Assembly (NCBI GenBank): GCA_002753225.1
Contig: PDZS01000024.1
Location: 1 to 64,000, forward strand
Length of the DNA stretch: 64,000 bases
Direction of reading: 5' to 3'
Origin: Deltaproteobacteria bacterium YD0425bin51
GTDB lineage: Bacteria; Desulfobacterota; Desulfobacteria; Desulfobacterales; YD0425bin51
In this document: positions 27,558-39,300 of the stretch, one piece after another
Layout of the letters: each line of letters opens with the position of its first letter
Numbering within the stretch: the first letter of the stretch is position 1
Translations under genes and position numbers: made by a program
Notes under the pieces: generated by a model
Databases searched by the model: none
Seen by the model: only the letters and a program-made list of their open reading frames with translations
Told to the model about the DNA's origin: nothing

Positions 27558-28403
27558 ATCGAAATTATTTCAGATATAAAAAAAATGAGAGAATGGTCAG
27601 ATAATGTCCGACTCAAAGAACAACGTATTGGTTTTGTTCCAACCATGGGTTTTCTCCATGAAGGTCATTTATCTCTTATTCGTGAAGCTCAAAGATATTC
27701 AGAGAAGGTAGTTTTGAGTATTTTTGTAAATCCTACTCAATTTGGACCTTCTGAAGATTTTTCAAAATACCCTAGAAATTTACAGCGCGATTTAGAGATG
27801 GTTGAAAAAGAAAATGTAAATATTGTTTTTACTCCAGGACATGAGAAACTATATCCTAAAGGATATCAAACATATGTCCAACTTGAGAGTCTTCCTAATC
27901 ATCTTTGCGGCATTTCTAGGCCAACTCATTTTCGAGGTGTTGCAACAATTGTAACCAAGCTATTTAATATTGTTAATCCTCATATAGCTGTATTTGGTCA
28001 GAAAGATTATCAGCAGGTAGCAGTTATAAAACAAATGGTAGAGGATTTAAATTTTGATATTAAAATTATTGCATCTCCTACTATCAGGGAATCAGATGGT
28101 CTTGCCATGAGTTCACGTAATACTTATTTATCACCAGAACAAAGATTATCTAGTACATCTTTATACCAATCTCTAAAAAAAACGCAAGCACTTATTAAAG
28201 AGGGTATAAAAGATGTAAATACCCTTATTGATAATGCAAAAAAAATTATTTTAAATTTTTCGGAAACATCTATTGATTATATTAAAATTTGTGACATTCA
28301 AACTTTAGAAGATATGATTAATATTAACCAACCTGTGTTGATGGCTCTTGCTGTAAAAGTTGGTAAAACAAGGCTAATTGACAATATGGTTTTATATCCA
28401 TAA
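27558..28403 (+). CDS. panC: Pantothenate synthetase PanC, apparently with a non-AUG start
   Basis: Family motifs are clear: FVPTMGFLHEGHLSLI (HxGH nucleotide site), SIFVNPTQFGP, VFGQKDYQQ and DGLAMSSRN (KMSKS-like loop). The enzyme joins pantoate and beta-alanine with ATP in coenzyme A synthesis. The family N-terminus (M-x-IIxxIxxMR) aligns with the codon ATC at 27558, seven bases after a strong GGAGG. No ATG, GTG or TTG lies there, and the upstream in-frame TTG at 27492 looks like a -35 box. An ATC (or ATT at 27555) start is my reading; the first standard ATG is at 27585. About 281 aa. Confidence 0.85.
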   Translation: MEIISDIKKMREWSDNVRLKEQRIGFVPTMGFLHEGHLSLIREAQRYSEKVVLSIFVNPTQFGPSEDFSKYPRNLQRDLEMVEKENVNIVFTPGHEKLYPKGYQTYVQLESLPNHLCGISRPTHFRGVATIVTKLFNIVNPHIAVFGQKDYQQVAVIKQMVEDLNFDIKIIASPTIRESDGLAMSSRNTYLSPEQRLSSTSLYQSLKKTQALIKEGIKDVNTLIDNAKKIILNFSETSIDYIKICDIQTLEDMININQPVLMALAVKVGKTRLIDNMVLYP

Positions 28404-28431
28404 TTTTTAGTTTACTTATAAGGAGTAGTTT

Positions 28432-30881
<2,450 letters not shown>

Positions 30882-30894
30882 TTTTTTTAATAAG

Positions 30895-30928
30895 AGATGG
30901 GGGCATTTGAAAATATAAGCCCCCATCT
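30895..30928. terminator. Rho-independent terminator after ahcY
   Basis: A perfect 10-bp inverted repeat, AGATGGGGGC (30895-30904) and GCCCCCATCT (30919-30928), with a 14-base loop lies between the convergent ahcY and serine hydrolase genes. The GC-rich stem stands out in the AT-rich surroundings. The T-tract is short on the plus strand (TTT) and appears as ATTTTTTT upstream for the minus strand. Confidence 0.75.
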
Positions 30929-30932
30929 TTCA

Positions 30933-32327
30933 TTACCATGAAAGTAATGAATTTCCTAGCAAACTCCTAATTGGTTGAATATATGATGAATAAACAGCTT
31001 GAACTTCTTGTGGAACATTATTCTTTTTACAGTACCATGTAATGGCAGATAAAAGTTGTGATAAAACTAAAAGATGACCACCTACTAAACATTTCCCTGT
31101 AGTTTGAAGCGATACTGAAATATCCCTCTCTGGATCAGCCCAGCAAAATATATTAATAAATCCTATATGACCATATGCTGCTTGTGAAAAAGCTCCCCAT
31201 AAACCAAATGGTGATGCTCCAAGCATAAAACCCGCACTGTATCGCATTGGTATAACCATTGTTCCATCAAATTTAAAATTATCAGATTCCATGATTGCTC
31301 TGCGAATGGTTAGCGGGTTAAAAATACGGATTCCATTTAATTCACCTCCATTTAATAGCAATTGAAAAAATTGACTCATCTCATCTGCAGTTGCAACGAG
31401 ATTACCTGCTGCAATAATTGCCTTTAGATAACGCGGGTCATTGGATATATTTACAACTCCATCCCATGGTATGCTTAAAGCTTTTTGTGCAATAGTGTTA
31501 AAGGGGAAAAACAAAGGAAGTCCAGTTGCATAGTTAATGGCAACATTGGGTATATCTTCATCTGAGACTCCATAATTAAAGTATTTGAAATTAAGCGGTT
31601 TTTGGATATTTTCACGTAAAAATTCACGAATATTCATTCCTGTTACACGCTTTACAATCTCTGCTAAGATCATTCCGCCGGTAACTGCATGATAAGCTTG
31701 TCTTCTTCCTGGTACAGAAAGAGGTTTTGAATTGCATAACATATCAATGCAGGCATCGTGATCAAAAAGAATTTCAGGATTTATATCAGGCGGAGGAGTT
31801 GGAATTCCTGCATGATGAGAAATAACATGATAAATTGAGGTGTTTTCTTTTCCATGTGCTGCAAATTCTGGTATATAGTGACATACAGGATCTAAAAGGT
31901 TTATTTTTTTTCTCTCAACTAATAAGTGAATCAACATGGCAGTAACTGCTTTTGATGCAGAAAATTGACAAATTGGGGTTTCAGGAGTCATTAAAATTTT
32001 TTTTGCATATTCAGAGTCTTCAGGACCATTACCATGAGAATGTCCGATAGCTCTATTTAGAATCAGTTTGCCATTACGTCTCAAATTAAATACAACTCCT
32101 GGAGAAATTCCAGTTCTATAAAGATCTTCGACACACTTCCAAATAGAATCAACACCCTCTTTAGTCATATCTGCTTCTTCAGGCGCTACTTCCAAATTAG
32201 GATTATATGTTGTTATTTCACTTAAATCATCAGGAATTTCGATTCTCTTACTAATAAGCTTTGTTAAAGGATTATTTGTTAATTTTGGAATGGGGTTTTT
32301 AAGAAATGATTTAAAACTTTTTAGCAT
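30933..32327 (-). CDS. Serine hydrolase of the class C beta-lactamase/EstB family
   Basis: FSASKAVTAML carries the SxxK catalytic pair, YHAVTGG is the tyrosine motif (Y-x-x), and GHIGFINIFCW supplies the third, H/K-x-G-like motif. The 464-residue protein has no signal peptide, so it is more likely a cytosolic esterase or amidase than a true beta-lactamase. A 50-residue N-terminal extension is not recognisable. GGAGGTATT precedes the ATG. It is a single gene between a terminator and the divergent VOC gene. Substrate unknown. Confidence 0.85.
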   Translation of the reverse strand: MLKSFKSFLKNPIPKLTNNPLTKLISKRIEIPDDLSEITTYNPNLEVAPEEADMTKEGVDSIWKCVEDLYRTGISPGVVFNLRRNGKLILNRAIGHSHGNGPEDSEYAKKILMTPETPICQFSASKAVTAMLIHLLVERKKINLLDPVCHYIPEFAAHGKENTSIYHVISHHAGIPTPPPDINPEILFDHDACIDMLCNSKPLSVPGRRQAYHAVTGGMILAEIVKRVTGMNIREFLRENIQKPLNFKYFNYGVSDEDIPNVAINYATGLPLFFPFNTIAQKALSIPWDGVVNISNDPRYLKAIIAAGNLVATADEMSQFFQLLLNGGELNGIRIFNPLTIRRAIMESDNFKFDGTMVIPMRYSAGFMLGASPFGLWGAFSQAAYGHIGFINIFCWADPERDISVSLQTTGKCLVGGHLLVLSQLLSAITWYCKKNNVPQEVQAVYSSYIQPIRSLLGNSLLSW

Positions 32328-32410
32328 TGGTAATACCTCCTTTTTTGCTGTCAGTCTAAAGAATATTTAAGTTATGTCAAGGAGATTTTAAGACTTGTAA
32401 TCGGGAAATT

Positions 32411-32470
32411 AAATATGATATTACTTTAATGACGTTAAAATAATATAGAGGGAATAAAATATGATATTAC
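32411..32470. repeat. 14-bp direct repeat around the VOC gene start
   Basis: AAATATGATATTAC occurs at 32411-32424 and again at 32457-32470, exactly 46 bases apart. The second copy contains the ATG of the VOC gene. It could be a regulatory repeat or a small local duplication. Confidence 0.5.
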
Positions 32471-33039
32471 GAATTGACCATGTTTCAATTGCAGTTAAAG
32501 ATTATGAAAAAGCACTTCATTTTTTTAAAAATATACTTGGAGCAATACCCGGAGCTTGTGCAAAAGACGATAACATGAAATATGTATGGCAACTTTTCTC
32601 ATTTGGCGATCTATCACGCTTAGAGTTAATGAAGCCAACTGGTGAAGGTAGCTTTTTGGATAATTTTTTAAAAAATAAAAAGGATGGTGGAGTGCATCAT
32701 ATAACACTCCAAGTTCAAAATATTTACGAAGCTATGGAAACACTTAAACAAAATCAAATTCCTTTTTTTGGCTTTAACAATATAGCAGATATTTGGAAAG
32801 AAATATTTATCCATCCCAAAGACGCATTTGGAATCCTTATTCAACTTGCTGAATTTAATGCTGATGACTGGCTTGATTCATCAGTTAAATTCCCATCTGG
32901 ACAAAAATGGGAAATAGAAAAAGATGAATTTGGTTGTACTTTGAACTTTGCTCACCCTGGAGGAGGCAAAGCAAAACTTAAATTAAACAGAGAAGAAATT
33001 AAAAAATTAATTAACAATTTACAAAAGGAATTGATATGA
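32461..33039 (+). CDS. VOC-fold protein, methylmalonyl-CoA epimerase-like
   Basis: RIDHVSIAVKDYEKALHFF, ELMKPTGEGSFLDNFLKNK, GGVHHITLQV and the C-terminal GILIQLAEF give the paired beta-alpha-beta-beta-beta modules and the His/Glu metal ligands of glyoxalase-fold enzymes, closest in pattern to methylmalonyl-CoA epimerase. The last 60 residues (after about 132) extend beyond the usual fold and are unrecognised. Length 192 aa. AGAGGGA precedes the ATG, and the stop overlaps the start of the next gene by 4 bases. No propionate-pathway genes lie nearby, so the epimerase call is tentative. Confidence 0.7.
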   Translation: MILRIDHVSIAVKDYEKALHFFKNILGAIPGACAKDDNMKYVWQLFSFGDLSRLELMKPTGEGSFLDNFLKNKKDGGVHHITLQVQNIYEAMETLKQNQIPFFGFNNIADIWKEIFIHPKDAFGILIQLAEFNADDWLDSSVKFPSGQKWEIEKDEFGCTLNFAHPGGGKAKLKLNREEIKKLINNLQKELI

Positions 33040-33779
33040 AAAAATTAATGTTTACTCTTTTATTAGTTTTTCTATTTTCTCAAATATCTTTTTCAGAAGA
33101 AAAAAAATTTGTTATAGGAGTGGAAAATTTAGATTATCTTCCATATCAGACTGTAGTCAATAATGATTATCAAGGTTTTGCAAGAGAACTTTTAGACCTT
33201 TTTGCACAAAATAAAGGTTATAAATTTACATATCGCCCCACTCCAGTTAAACGTTTATTTATTGAATTTTTAAATGGAGAAATAGATTTTAAATATCCTG
33301 ATAATCCAAATTGGAAGGGAGATTTAAGAAAAGGTATAAATATTTCTTATAGTAATTCAATAGTTAATTTTATTGATGGAGTAATGGTTCTTCCAGAGCG
33401 AAAAGAAATGAAAATAGATGGATTAAAAACATTAGGAACGGTTTTAGGCTTTACTCCATGGGATTATCTTGATTTAATAAACTCAAAATCTATATCTCTT
33501 CAAGAAAATCCTAATATTTTTGGACTACTGCAAATGGTAATTCTAAAAAGAATTGATGGAGCTTATGTAAATATAGCAGTAGCTAATTATCAGCTTGAAA
33601 CAAATCTTAAAAGCACACAAAGCTTGACATTTGCTTCTAATCTTCCTCATACTAAAGGAAATTACTTTGTTTCTTCAATTAAACATCCAGAAATCCTAAA
33701 GGAAATAAATCAGTTTTTAGAAGAAAAAAAAGAGGAAATTAATAATTTAAAGAAAAAATATAAACTTCAAGATAAATGA
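33036..33779 (+). CDS. Periplasmic solute-binding protein (SBP_bac_3-like)
   Basis: A signal peptide (MKKLMFTLLLVFLFSQISFS-EE) precedes a small two-lobed binding fold: YQGFARELLDLFAQNKGYKFTYRPTPVKRLFIEFLNGEIDF and the late GAYVNIAVANYQL resemble amino-acid-type family 3 receptors. The length of 247 aa is normal. It is translationally coupled to the VOC gene (ATGA overlap) and has no permease. It is convergent with the four-gene signalling operon beginning at 39097, with 9 bases between them. A sensory partner role is possible; the ligand is unknown. Confidence 0.75.
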   Translation: MKKLMFTLLLVFLFSQISFSEEKKFVIGVENLDYLPYQTVVNNDYQGFARELLDLFAQNKGYKFTYRPTPVKRLFIEFLNGEIDFKYPDNPNWKGDLRKGINISYSNSIVNFIDGVMVLPERKEMKIDGLKTLGTVLGFTPWDYLDLINSKSISLQENPNIFGLLQMVILKRIDGAYVNIAVANYQLETNLKSTQSLTFASNLPHTKGNYFVSSIKHPEILKEINQFLEEKKEEINNLKKKYKLQDK

Positions 33780-33788
33780 TTATCTTCT

Positions 33789-35159
33789 CTATTCCTTTTT
33801 TATACAAAAGACTTCTTTTATCTCATCTTTTTTGTTAATTTCTTTAAGTTGATCAATGAGATTAGACGTTAAAATAGTATTATGTGCGAGCAAAAAACGA
33901 TTGCTTTCTGTCAATAATGATCTGGATAACTTCATTCCTTCCTGCAAATTTTCTACCATAAATCTTTCTTCGTTTTGACTTTTAATACCTTTGATTTTTA
34001 AAATATTCAAAAATACTTTTACTACATCTGGATCATACCATGTAAATGCCTGCTGTTTAATATGATGTATAGCTGCTTCTGTTCTTATGCTCTCCTTTGT
34101 CAAGAAATCCTGTGTTATCTGCCTTTCTTTTAAGAAATCCTTAATATGGTTTTCTAAGTGAATGCTAAGATTTACGATTTTATCATAGCAGTCAGCTACA
34201 GCAATGATTCTAGAACCTATAGGTATTTTATCTTCGCTTATTTTATCTGGGAAACCTTGACCATTATATTTTTCATGATGATGACGGATAATAAGTCCTA
34301 CATTATCCAATCTATTAATTAATCTTACAATATTTTGTCCATCTTCAGGATGTTTATAAAATTTATCTCTATCTTCTTGAGACCATTGATTTTCTTTGAA
34401 TTTTAAAAGTTTTTCAGAAGAGCCAAGCTTACCAATATCGTGGAGCATACCTGCAATTTCAACCTGATTAATTTCTTGCTCTGAAAGATGCATCTCTTCA
34501 GCGATTTGTTGAGACAAAACAGATACTCTCTGCCCATGTCCAGACAAAAATGGAGCTTGCATCTCAGTTAAAGATGCAAAAGCCTTTACAGTATTAATTA
34601 ATCCCTGTTCCAAAGCCTCATTTAATTTCGACAATTCTTTATTTTTTTCGATTAGTTCTGCTGAACGTTCTTTAACTCTTTGATCTAAAGTTTTACCAAT
34701 CTCATATAATTGCCTATTTTGTTTTTGAGTTAATTCCATTAAGCGCTTATTTTCTAAAAACAACTCATATTGCTCAAGCCCTTGCTCAACTTGATACATA
34801 AGGTCTTGTGAATTCCATGGTTTAGTAAAAAAGCGATGTATTCCTCCCTTGTTAATAGCATCAATAATATCGCTCATTTCAGATTGACCTGTTAAAAGAA
34901 AACGAACAGAATTTGGACATATTTCTTTTGATTTTTCTAAAAATTGAGTGCCTGTCATACCAGGCATGCGTTGATCAGAAATTATTAAAGAAACTTTTAA
35001 AGCTTCGGAGCTATTATTTTTTAGAATTTCAAGACCTTCTTGTCCAGATTGCGCAATCAGTATTTGATGTCCTGATTTGTGAAAAACACGTTGAAGAGCT
35101 TTTGTAACAGAAAGTTCATCATCTACAAATAAAATAGTATGCTGATATTTGAGAGGCAT
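33789..35159 (-). CDS. Response regulator with HD-GYP-type domain
   Basis: The receiver has TILFVDDELSVTK and LIISDQRMPGMTG, and ends with TKPWN. A coiled linker (about residues 140-190) leads to an HD domain with AGMLHDIGKLGS, HHHEKYNGQGFP and IAVADCYDKI. The GYP triplet reads GFP here, a relaxed form that leaves the HD and His ligands intact, so c-di-GMP hydrolysis is likely but less sure than for the protein at 14724. The C-terminal 80 residues are unrecognised. It is the last gene of a four-gene signalling operon, 5 bases after the HDOD gene. Confidence 0.88.
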   Translation of the reverse strand: MPLKYQHTILFVDDELSVTKALQRVFHKSGHQILIAQSGQEGLEILKNNSSEALKVSLIISDQRMPGMTGTQFLEKSKEICPNSVRFLLTGQSEMSDIIDAINKGGIHRFFTKPWNSQDLMYQVEQGLEQYELFLENKRLMELTQKQNRQLYEIGKTLDQRVKERSAELIEKNKELSKLNEALEQGLINTVKAFASLTEMQAPFLSGHGQRVSVLSQQIAEEMHLSEQEINQVEIAGMLHDIGKLGSSEKLLKFKENQWSQEDRDKFYKHPEDGQNIVRLINRLDNVGLIIRHHHEKYNGQGFPDKISEDKIPIGSRIIAVADCYDKIVNLSIHLENHIKDFLKERQITQDFLTKESIRTEAAIHHIKQQAFTWYDPDVVKVFLNILKIKGIKSQNEERFMVENLQEGMKLSRSLLTESNRFLLAHNTILTSNLIDQLKEINKKDEIKEVFCIKKE

Positions 35160-35164
35160 AGAAA

Positions 35165-36367
35165 TTAACCTTTTATTTTACTTAAAATTTCACCGCAGCT
35201 TATTTCCCAATCCGAAATTTTGTCCGACATATTAAGCTTATCTAAATAACTGATATTTATTCCCTCTGAACTTCTTTGCAATTTATTTAAACTATACCAT
35301 ATTTCATTACCCATATAAACGGCGCTTAAATGATTAAAAGAATGTTCTGGACATAAATCCGGCGTATTATGAAAAGCTATAGTTTCTACAATTGAGCCGC
35401 CTAAACCCCATAATCCCATTAAGTATGCTCCAACTTCACCATGAGTTGCTCCTAAAAGTTTTTTTTCAGCATGCCATAAGGGTATATTCCGCTCTTGTGC
35501 AATAGATATTACTTGGGCATATTTTTTATCCAGACTAGCTGCAAAAACTAGTTTGCCAATATCATGAAGCAATCCACCTAAAAAAGAGTTATCAATAAGT
35601 ATTTTATCTGAACTTATACTTTTTGCAATAATTTGAGAAAACCGGGCAACTATCATGCTATGCTCCCATAAGTCATTTAAAAAACCATGCGGCATAGATT
35701 TTTGTTTAAACTGACTAAATAAATTAACTGATAAAACTAGAGCTTTTATTATATCTAATCCTATGAGCATGCAGGCTTCAGTTGGAGTAGATACATGTCT
35801 AGGCAAACCAAAAAAAGCAGAATTAACTAAATGTAATATCTGGGCAGTCATTGCTACATCTTTTGATATAATTTCTCCTATTTTGTTAATAGAAACATCT
35901 TTTGCTTCAAATTCTTTAGTTATCTGTTGATATGAAGATGGAAGTATAGGGAGAGTTCCCATCTGAGATACGACTTTTTTAAGCTCAGTATTTGTAAGTA
36001 TATCACGTATAGTGCAGGCTCTTGCAATTATTTTTTTTAAAGAATCAGCATCACATGGTTTTGCAATATATTGGTGAGATAATTTTAAAGATTTAAATAT
36101 AAGCTGTATGTCTGAATGACCAGAAAGAACTATGCGAGCTGTTTGAGGATGCTTTTCTTTAACATGAGCTAAAAGCTCTGCACCATCCATAACAGGCATT
36201 CGCATATCTGTTACAATAATATCAAAAGAGTCTTTATCTAAAATCTGCAAAGCTTCCTCTCCGCTCTGGGCAAATGCCATATGCCACTCATCTCTCATAC
36301 CCCGAAGCATTCTTTCTAAACCTTTTAAAATATTTATTTCATCATCTACAAAAAGGATTTTTTTCAT
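35165..36367 (-). CDS. Response regulator with HDOD domain
   Basis: The N-terminal receiver has KILFVDDEINILKGLERML and IIVTDMRMPVMDGAELL. The C-terminal HDOD domain spans about residues 140-335 (PILPSSYQQITKEF, LVNSAFFGLPRHVSTPTEA, LLHDIGKLVFA). HDOD proteins act as signalling scaffolds and often lack catalysis, although here the HD pair is present. The length is 400 aa. It lies 1 base after the PAS-kinase gene and 5 bases before the HD-GYP gene in the same operon, so it is probably phosphorylated by one of the two kinases upstream. Confidence 0.9.
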   Translation of the reverse strand: MKKILFVDDEINILKGLERMLRGMRDEWHMAFAQSGEEALQILDKDSFDIIVTDMRMPVMDGAELLAHVKEKHPQTARIVLSGHSDIQLIFKSLKLSHQYIAKPCDADSLKKIIARACTIRDILTNTELKKVVSQMGTLPILPSSYQQITKEFEAKDVSINKIGEIISKDVAMTAQILHLVNSAFFGLPRHVSTPTEACMLIGLDIIKALVLSVNLFSQFKQKSMPHGFLNDLWEHSMIVARFSQIIAKSISSDKILIDNSFLGGLLHDIGKLVFAASLDKKYAQVISIAQERNIPLWHAEKKLLGATHGEVGAYLMGLWGLGGSIVETIAFHNTPDLCPEHSFNHLSAVYMGNEIWYSLNKLQRSSEGINISYLDKLNMSDKISDWEISCGEILSKIKG

Positions 36368-36368
36368 C

Positions 36369-37931
36369 TTATTTCTTTCCTTTTTCTATTTCTATGGGCA
36401 ATTTTACAATAAAGGTTGTACCTTTTAATTTTTCAGACTCAAAGTTAATTTCACCTCCATGTTTTTCCACAATTACATTATGAGATATAGCAAGTCCCTG
36501 ACCAGTTCCTTTGCCAACGTCTTTAGTTGTAAAAAAAGGATCAAATATTCTGTCCTTTATTTTATCATCAATCCCTGAGCCTGTGTCTGTAATACGAATT
36601 TCAACCCATTCACCATCTAAACAAGTGCTTATCGTAATTTTTCCTTTTTTTTCAGAATTTTTGCCTATTATATCAGCAATTGCATGAGCTGCATTTATTA
36701 TCATATTTAATATAGCTTGATTAAATTCACCTGGTAAGCATGGAATCATTGGAATATTATTATCAAAATTTGTTACAACTTCTGCAACATATTTCCATTC
36801 ATTACGAGATACTGTAATTATATTTTCAATAGCTTTGTTAATATCCACAGCAACTTTTTCTGCAGAGCCTGGATGAGAAAATTCCTTCATGGATTTAACA
36901 ATTTTAGAAACAGCATTTATTCCTCCTAAACTTTGGCTTATGGCTTGAGGTATTTCTTCCATAAGATATTTTATATCAACTTTTTTTATAAGTTCTTCGA
37001 TTTCATTTATTTTGTTGTCTATAGCAGAATTACTTTTGATTGTTTTAAGCAATTCTTCATATTTTGATAGTACATCGCTTATATCGTTAAAAGCATCTTT
37101 TAGAAATATTATATTATCTCCAACATATTGAGTAGGCGTATTAATCTCATGGGCAATACCTGCCGCTAGTTGTCCAATGGATTCTAACTTCTGGGCTTGA
37201 GATAATTGTCTTTGTAAAATTTTCCTATCAGAAATATCTCGAGCAATTATTGTAAAATAAACACCATCTGAAGTTTGCCATACTGCAAGCGATAGCTCAA
37301 AAGGGAATTCATCTCCATTTTTTTTTACCCCAATCATTTCAATAGATTTACCAACAATAGTTGTCTTGCCTTTTGAAACAATTCCAATAATACTGCTATC
37401 AATCAGATACTTGCTTTCATAAAATCTTTTGGAAATTAGTTTGCTAAAATGTTTACCTATAATATCCTCTTTTGAATACCCGAACATATGATAAGCACCT
37501 TGATTCCAAAAAGTGATCTGCTCATTTGTGTCAATATTTATAATTGCATCAATAGCGCTTTCAGCAACCGATCTGAAACGTTCTTCACTCTTTCTGAGTT
37601 CTTCTTCAATTGCTTTACGTTCTTTTATATCTCTTAAAGATATAATATATGAGTCTTTGTCAGCCCATTTTATTTTTACAGCCCTCATTTCAAGGAGAAC
37701 AACACTACCATCTTTGCATATAATATTAACTTCTGAAGGTTTATCTTCTACCAAAGGAAAACCTAACATTGTGCCTATAAGTTCATTTGAGCTCCGTCCC
37801 ATAAACTTTTCTGCAGCAGGATTCAAAAAAAGAATAGTTCCATTTTTATTTACAACAATAATGCCGTCTGCATTTTTTTCAATAATGATCCTAAACTCAG
37901 AGTTTTTTTTTGTTTTATTTATTAGTTTCAT
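36369..37931 (-). CDS. Soluble sensor histidine kinase with two PAS domains
   Basis: Two PAS domains (about residues 10-105, with NADGIIVVNKNGTILFLNPAA, and 120-230, with AIDAIINIDTNEQITFWNQGA) precede a phosphoacceptor helix GQLAAGIAHEINTPTQYV and a GHKL domain (NMIINAAHAI, DTGSGIDDK, GTGQGLAIS). There is no membrane helix. HEINTPTQYVGDN is the variant seen in kinases paired with HDOD and HD response regulators. Length 520 aa. It overlaps the preceding receiver-kinase gene by 4 bases (coupled). Confidence 0.92.
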   Translation of the reverse strand: MKLINKTKKNSEFRIIIEKNADGIIVVNKNGTILFLNPAAEKFMGRSSNELIGTMLGFPLVEDKPSEVNIICKDGSVVLLEMRAVKIKWADKDSYIISLRDIKERKAIEEELRKSEERFRSVAESAIDAIINIDTNEQITFWNQGAYHMFGYSKEDIIGKHFSKLISKRFYESKYLIDSSIIGIVSKGKTTIVGKSIEMIGVKKNGDEFPFELSLAVWQTSDGVYFTIIARDISDRKILQRQLSQAQKLESIGQLAAGIAHEINTPTQYVGDNIIFLKDAFNDISDVLSKYEELLKTIKSNSAIDNKINEIEELIKKVDIKYLMEEIPQAISQSLGGINAVSKIVKSMKEFSHPGSAEKVAVDINKAIENIITVSRNEWKYVAEVVTNFDNNIPMIPCLPGEFNQAILNMIINAAHAIADIIGKNSEKKGKITISTCLDGEWVEIRITDTGSGIDDKIKDRIFDPFFTTKDVGKGTGQGLAISHNVIVEKHGGEINFESEKLKGTTFIVKLPIEIEKGKK

Positions 37932-39097
37932 AATTTATTATGAGGTAAAAAAAATGTAAAGGTTGTATTTTCACCCTGAATACTTTCACAGACAATCCTT
38001 CCACCATGGGCTTCTATAATGTTTCGACATATCATAAGACCAAGTCCTGTACCTTGCCCAACAGGTTTTGTCGTAAAAAAAGGCGCAAATATTTTGTCTA
38101 TATCTTGTGGTAAAATGCCAATACCTGTATCTTTAATCCTAATTTTAACCCATTGTTCTTCTATATATGAACTAATATATATTTGTTTTATTTGGCTTTC
38201 TTTTACAGCATCAAGTGCGTTATTAATAAGATTTAAAAAAACTTGTTGAATATTATGATTTGCCCAAATCTTATTTGCTTCTTCTGGTATTTCACAAAAA
38301 ATTTCAACTTTTCCTCTTTTTATACGATGGGATAATAATCTTAAAATTTGTTCTGTTATTTCTTTTATATTTATAATTTCAGGCTCATCTGTGTATGTTA
38401 TCTTTGCTCTTGAAATAGCTAAAACATCGCTTACAATTTTAATACACCTATTTACTTGATTTTCAGCATCCTGCATAAAGCTATATCTTTTATCTTCCTT
38501 GGAAGTATGGATTAAACAGTGTTGGACAAAATTCAAAATACCCATCATAGCATTATTCAATTCATGAGCCATCCCTGCTACCATTGTTCCTAAAACGCTC
38601 ATTTTTTGAGCCTGAAAGAGCTGCGATTCAAATTGCTTGAGTTGAACATATAGACTTTTTAGTTCTATTTCTAAACGCTTTTTCTCAGCTAATTGGTATT
38701 CGTTTATCTGATCATAGTAAGTTTTAATTTTTATTAGCGATTTTACTCTAGCTGAAATCTCTGTAATATCGAATGGTTTTGATAAAATATCATCTGCCCC
38801 AAGTTCTAAAGCTTTAACTCTATTATCAACTTCATTCATAGATGTTACTATAAGTATTGGAATCTTTCTGGTTGTATCATCTCCTTTTAGTCTTTGCAGA
38901 ACTTCAAAACCATTCATCCTTGGCATTATAATGTCCAGTAAGATTAAATCTGGATTTATTTCTAATGTCTTTTCAATGGCTTCTATTCCATCATTAGCTA
39001 AAAAAATTTCATAATTTAATGGCGTAAGTATTTTTTTTAACATGAGGAGATTCAGTTCCACATCGTCCACAACTAATATTTTAGATTTTTTAACCAT
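37928..39097 (-). CDS. Receiver-histidine kinase fusion, first gene of signalling operon
   Basis: The N-terminal receiver has [36 protein letters not shown] and SKPFD. It is followed by a coiled linker, a phosphoacceptor helix with the acceptor His in GMAHELNNAMMGIL, and GHKL (NLINNALDAV, DTGIGILPQD, GTGLGLMIC). Soluble, 389 aa. It is the first gene of a four-gene run on the minus strand (39097 to 33789) in which every junction overlaps or is within 6 bases. It could receive phosphate from, or tune, the PAS kinase that follows. Confidence 0.92.
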   Translation of the reverse strand: MVKKSKILVVDDVELNLLMLKKILTPLNYEIFLANDGIEAIEKTLEINPDLILLDIIMPRMNGFEVLQRLKGDDTTRKIPILIVTSMNEVDNRVKALELGADDILSKPFDITEISARVKSLIKIKTYYDQINEYQLAEKKRLEIELKSLYVQLKQFESQLFQAQKMSVLGTMVAGMAHELNNAMMGILNFVQHCLIHTSKEDKRYSFMQDAENQVNRCIKIVSDVLAISRAKITYTDEPEIINIKEITEQILRLLSHRIKRGKVEIFCEIPEEANKIWANHNIQQVFLNLINNALDAVKESQIKQIYISSYIEEQWVKIRIKDTGIGILPQDIDKIFAPFFTTKPVGQGTGLGLMICRNIIEAHGGRIVCESIQGENTTFTFFLPHNKL

Positions 39098-39300
39098 TTA
39101 AGCTCTCCATAAAATTCAAAGATATATTTTATTCGCACCTTGTAATATATTATTATTTTTTATGGCAAAAAGCCAACTATCTGTCAATTACAGTTTTTTT
39201 CCAAATGCTTTTGAGCTTAATTTATTATAGATAAGTATATATAGAAATTTTCGAGGAAAATAAGGAATGGAAGAAGGGAAAAAAAGTCTATAAAAAACAT

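Noticed and set aside
28404..28431. SAM riboswitch upstream of metK
   Set aside because: Only 28 bases separate panC and metK, too short for any SAM aptamer.
30933..32327. Calling the SxxK serine hydrolase a beta-lactamase resistance gene
   Set aside because: It lacks a signal peptide and has an N-terminal extension; the family is dominated by esterases and peptidases, so a resistance call is unsupported.
39098..39300. Short frames in the 200-base gap downstream of the small lysine-rich gene
   Set aside because: The longest is a 22-codon frame with no ribosome site; I see no gene, terminator or RNA signature there.
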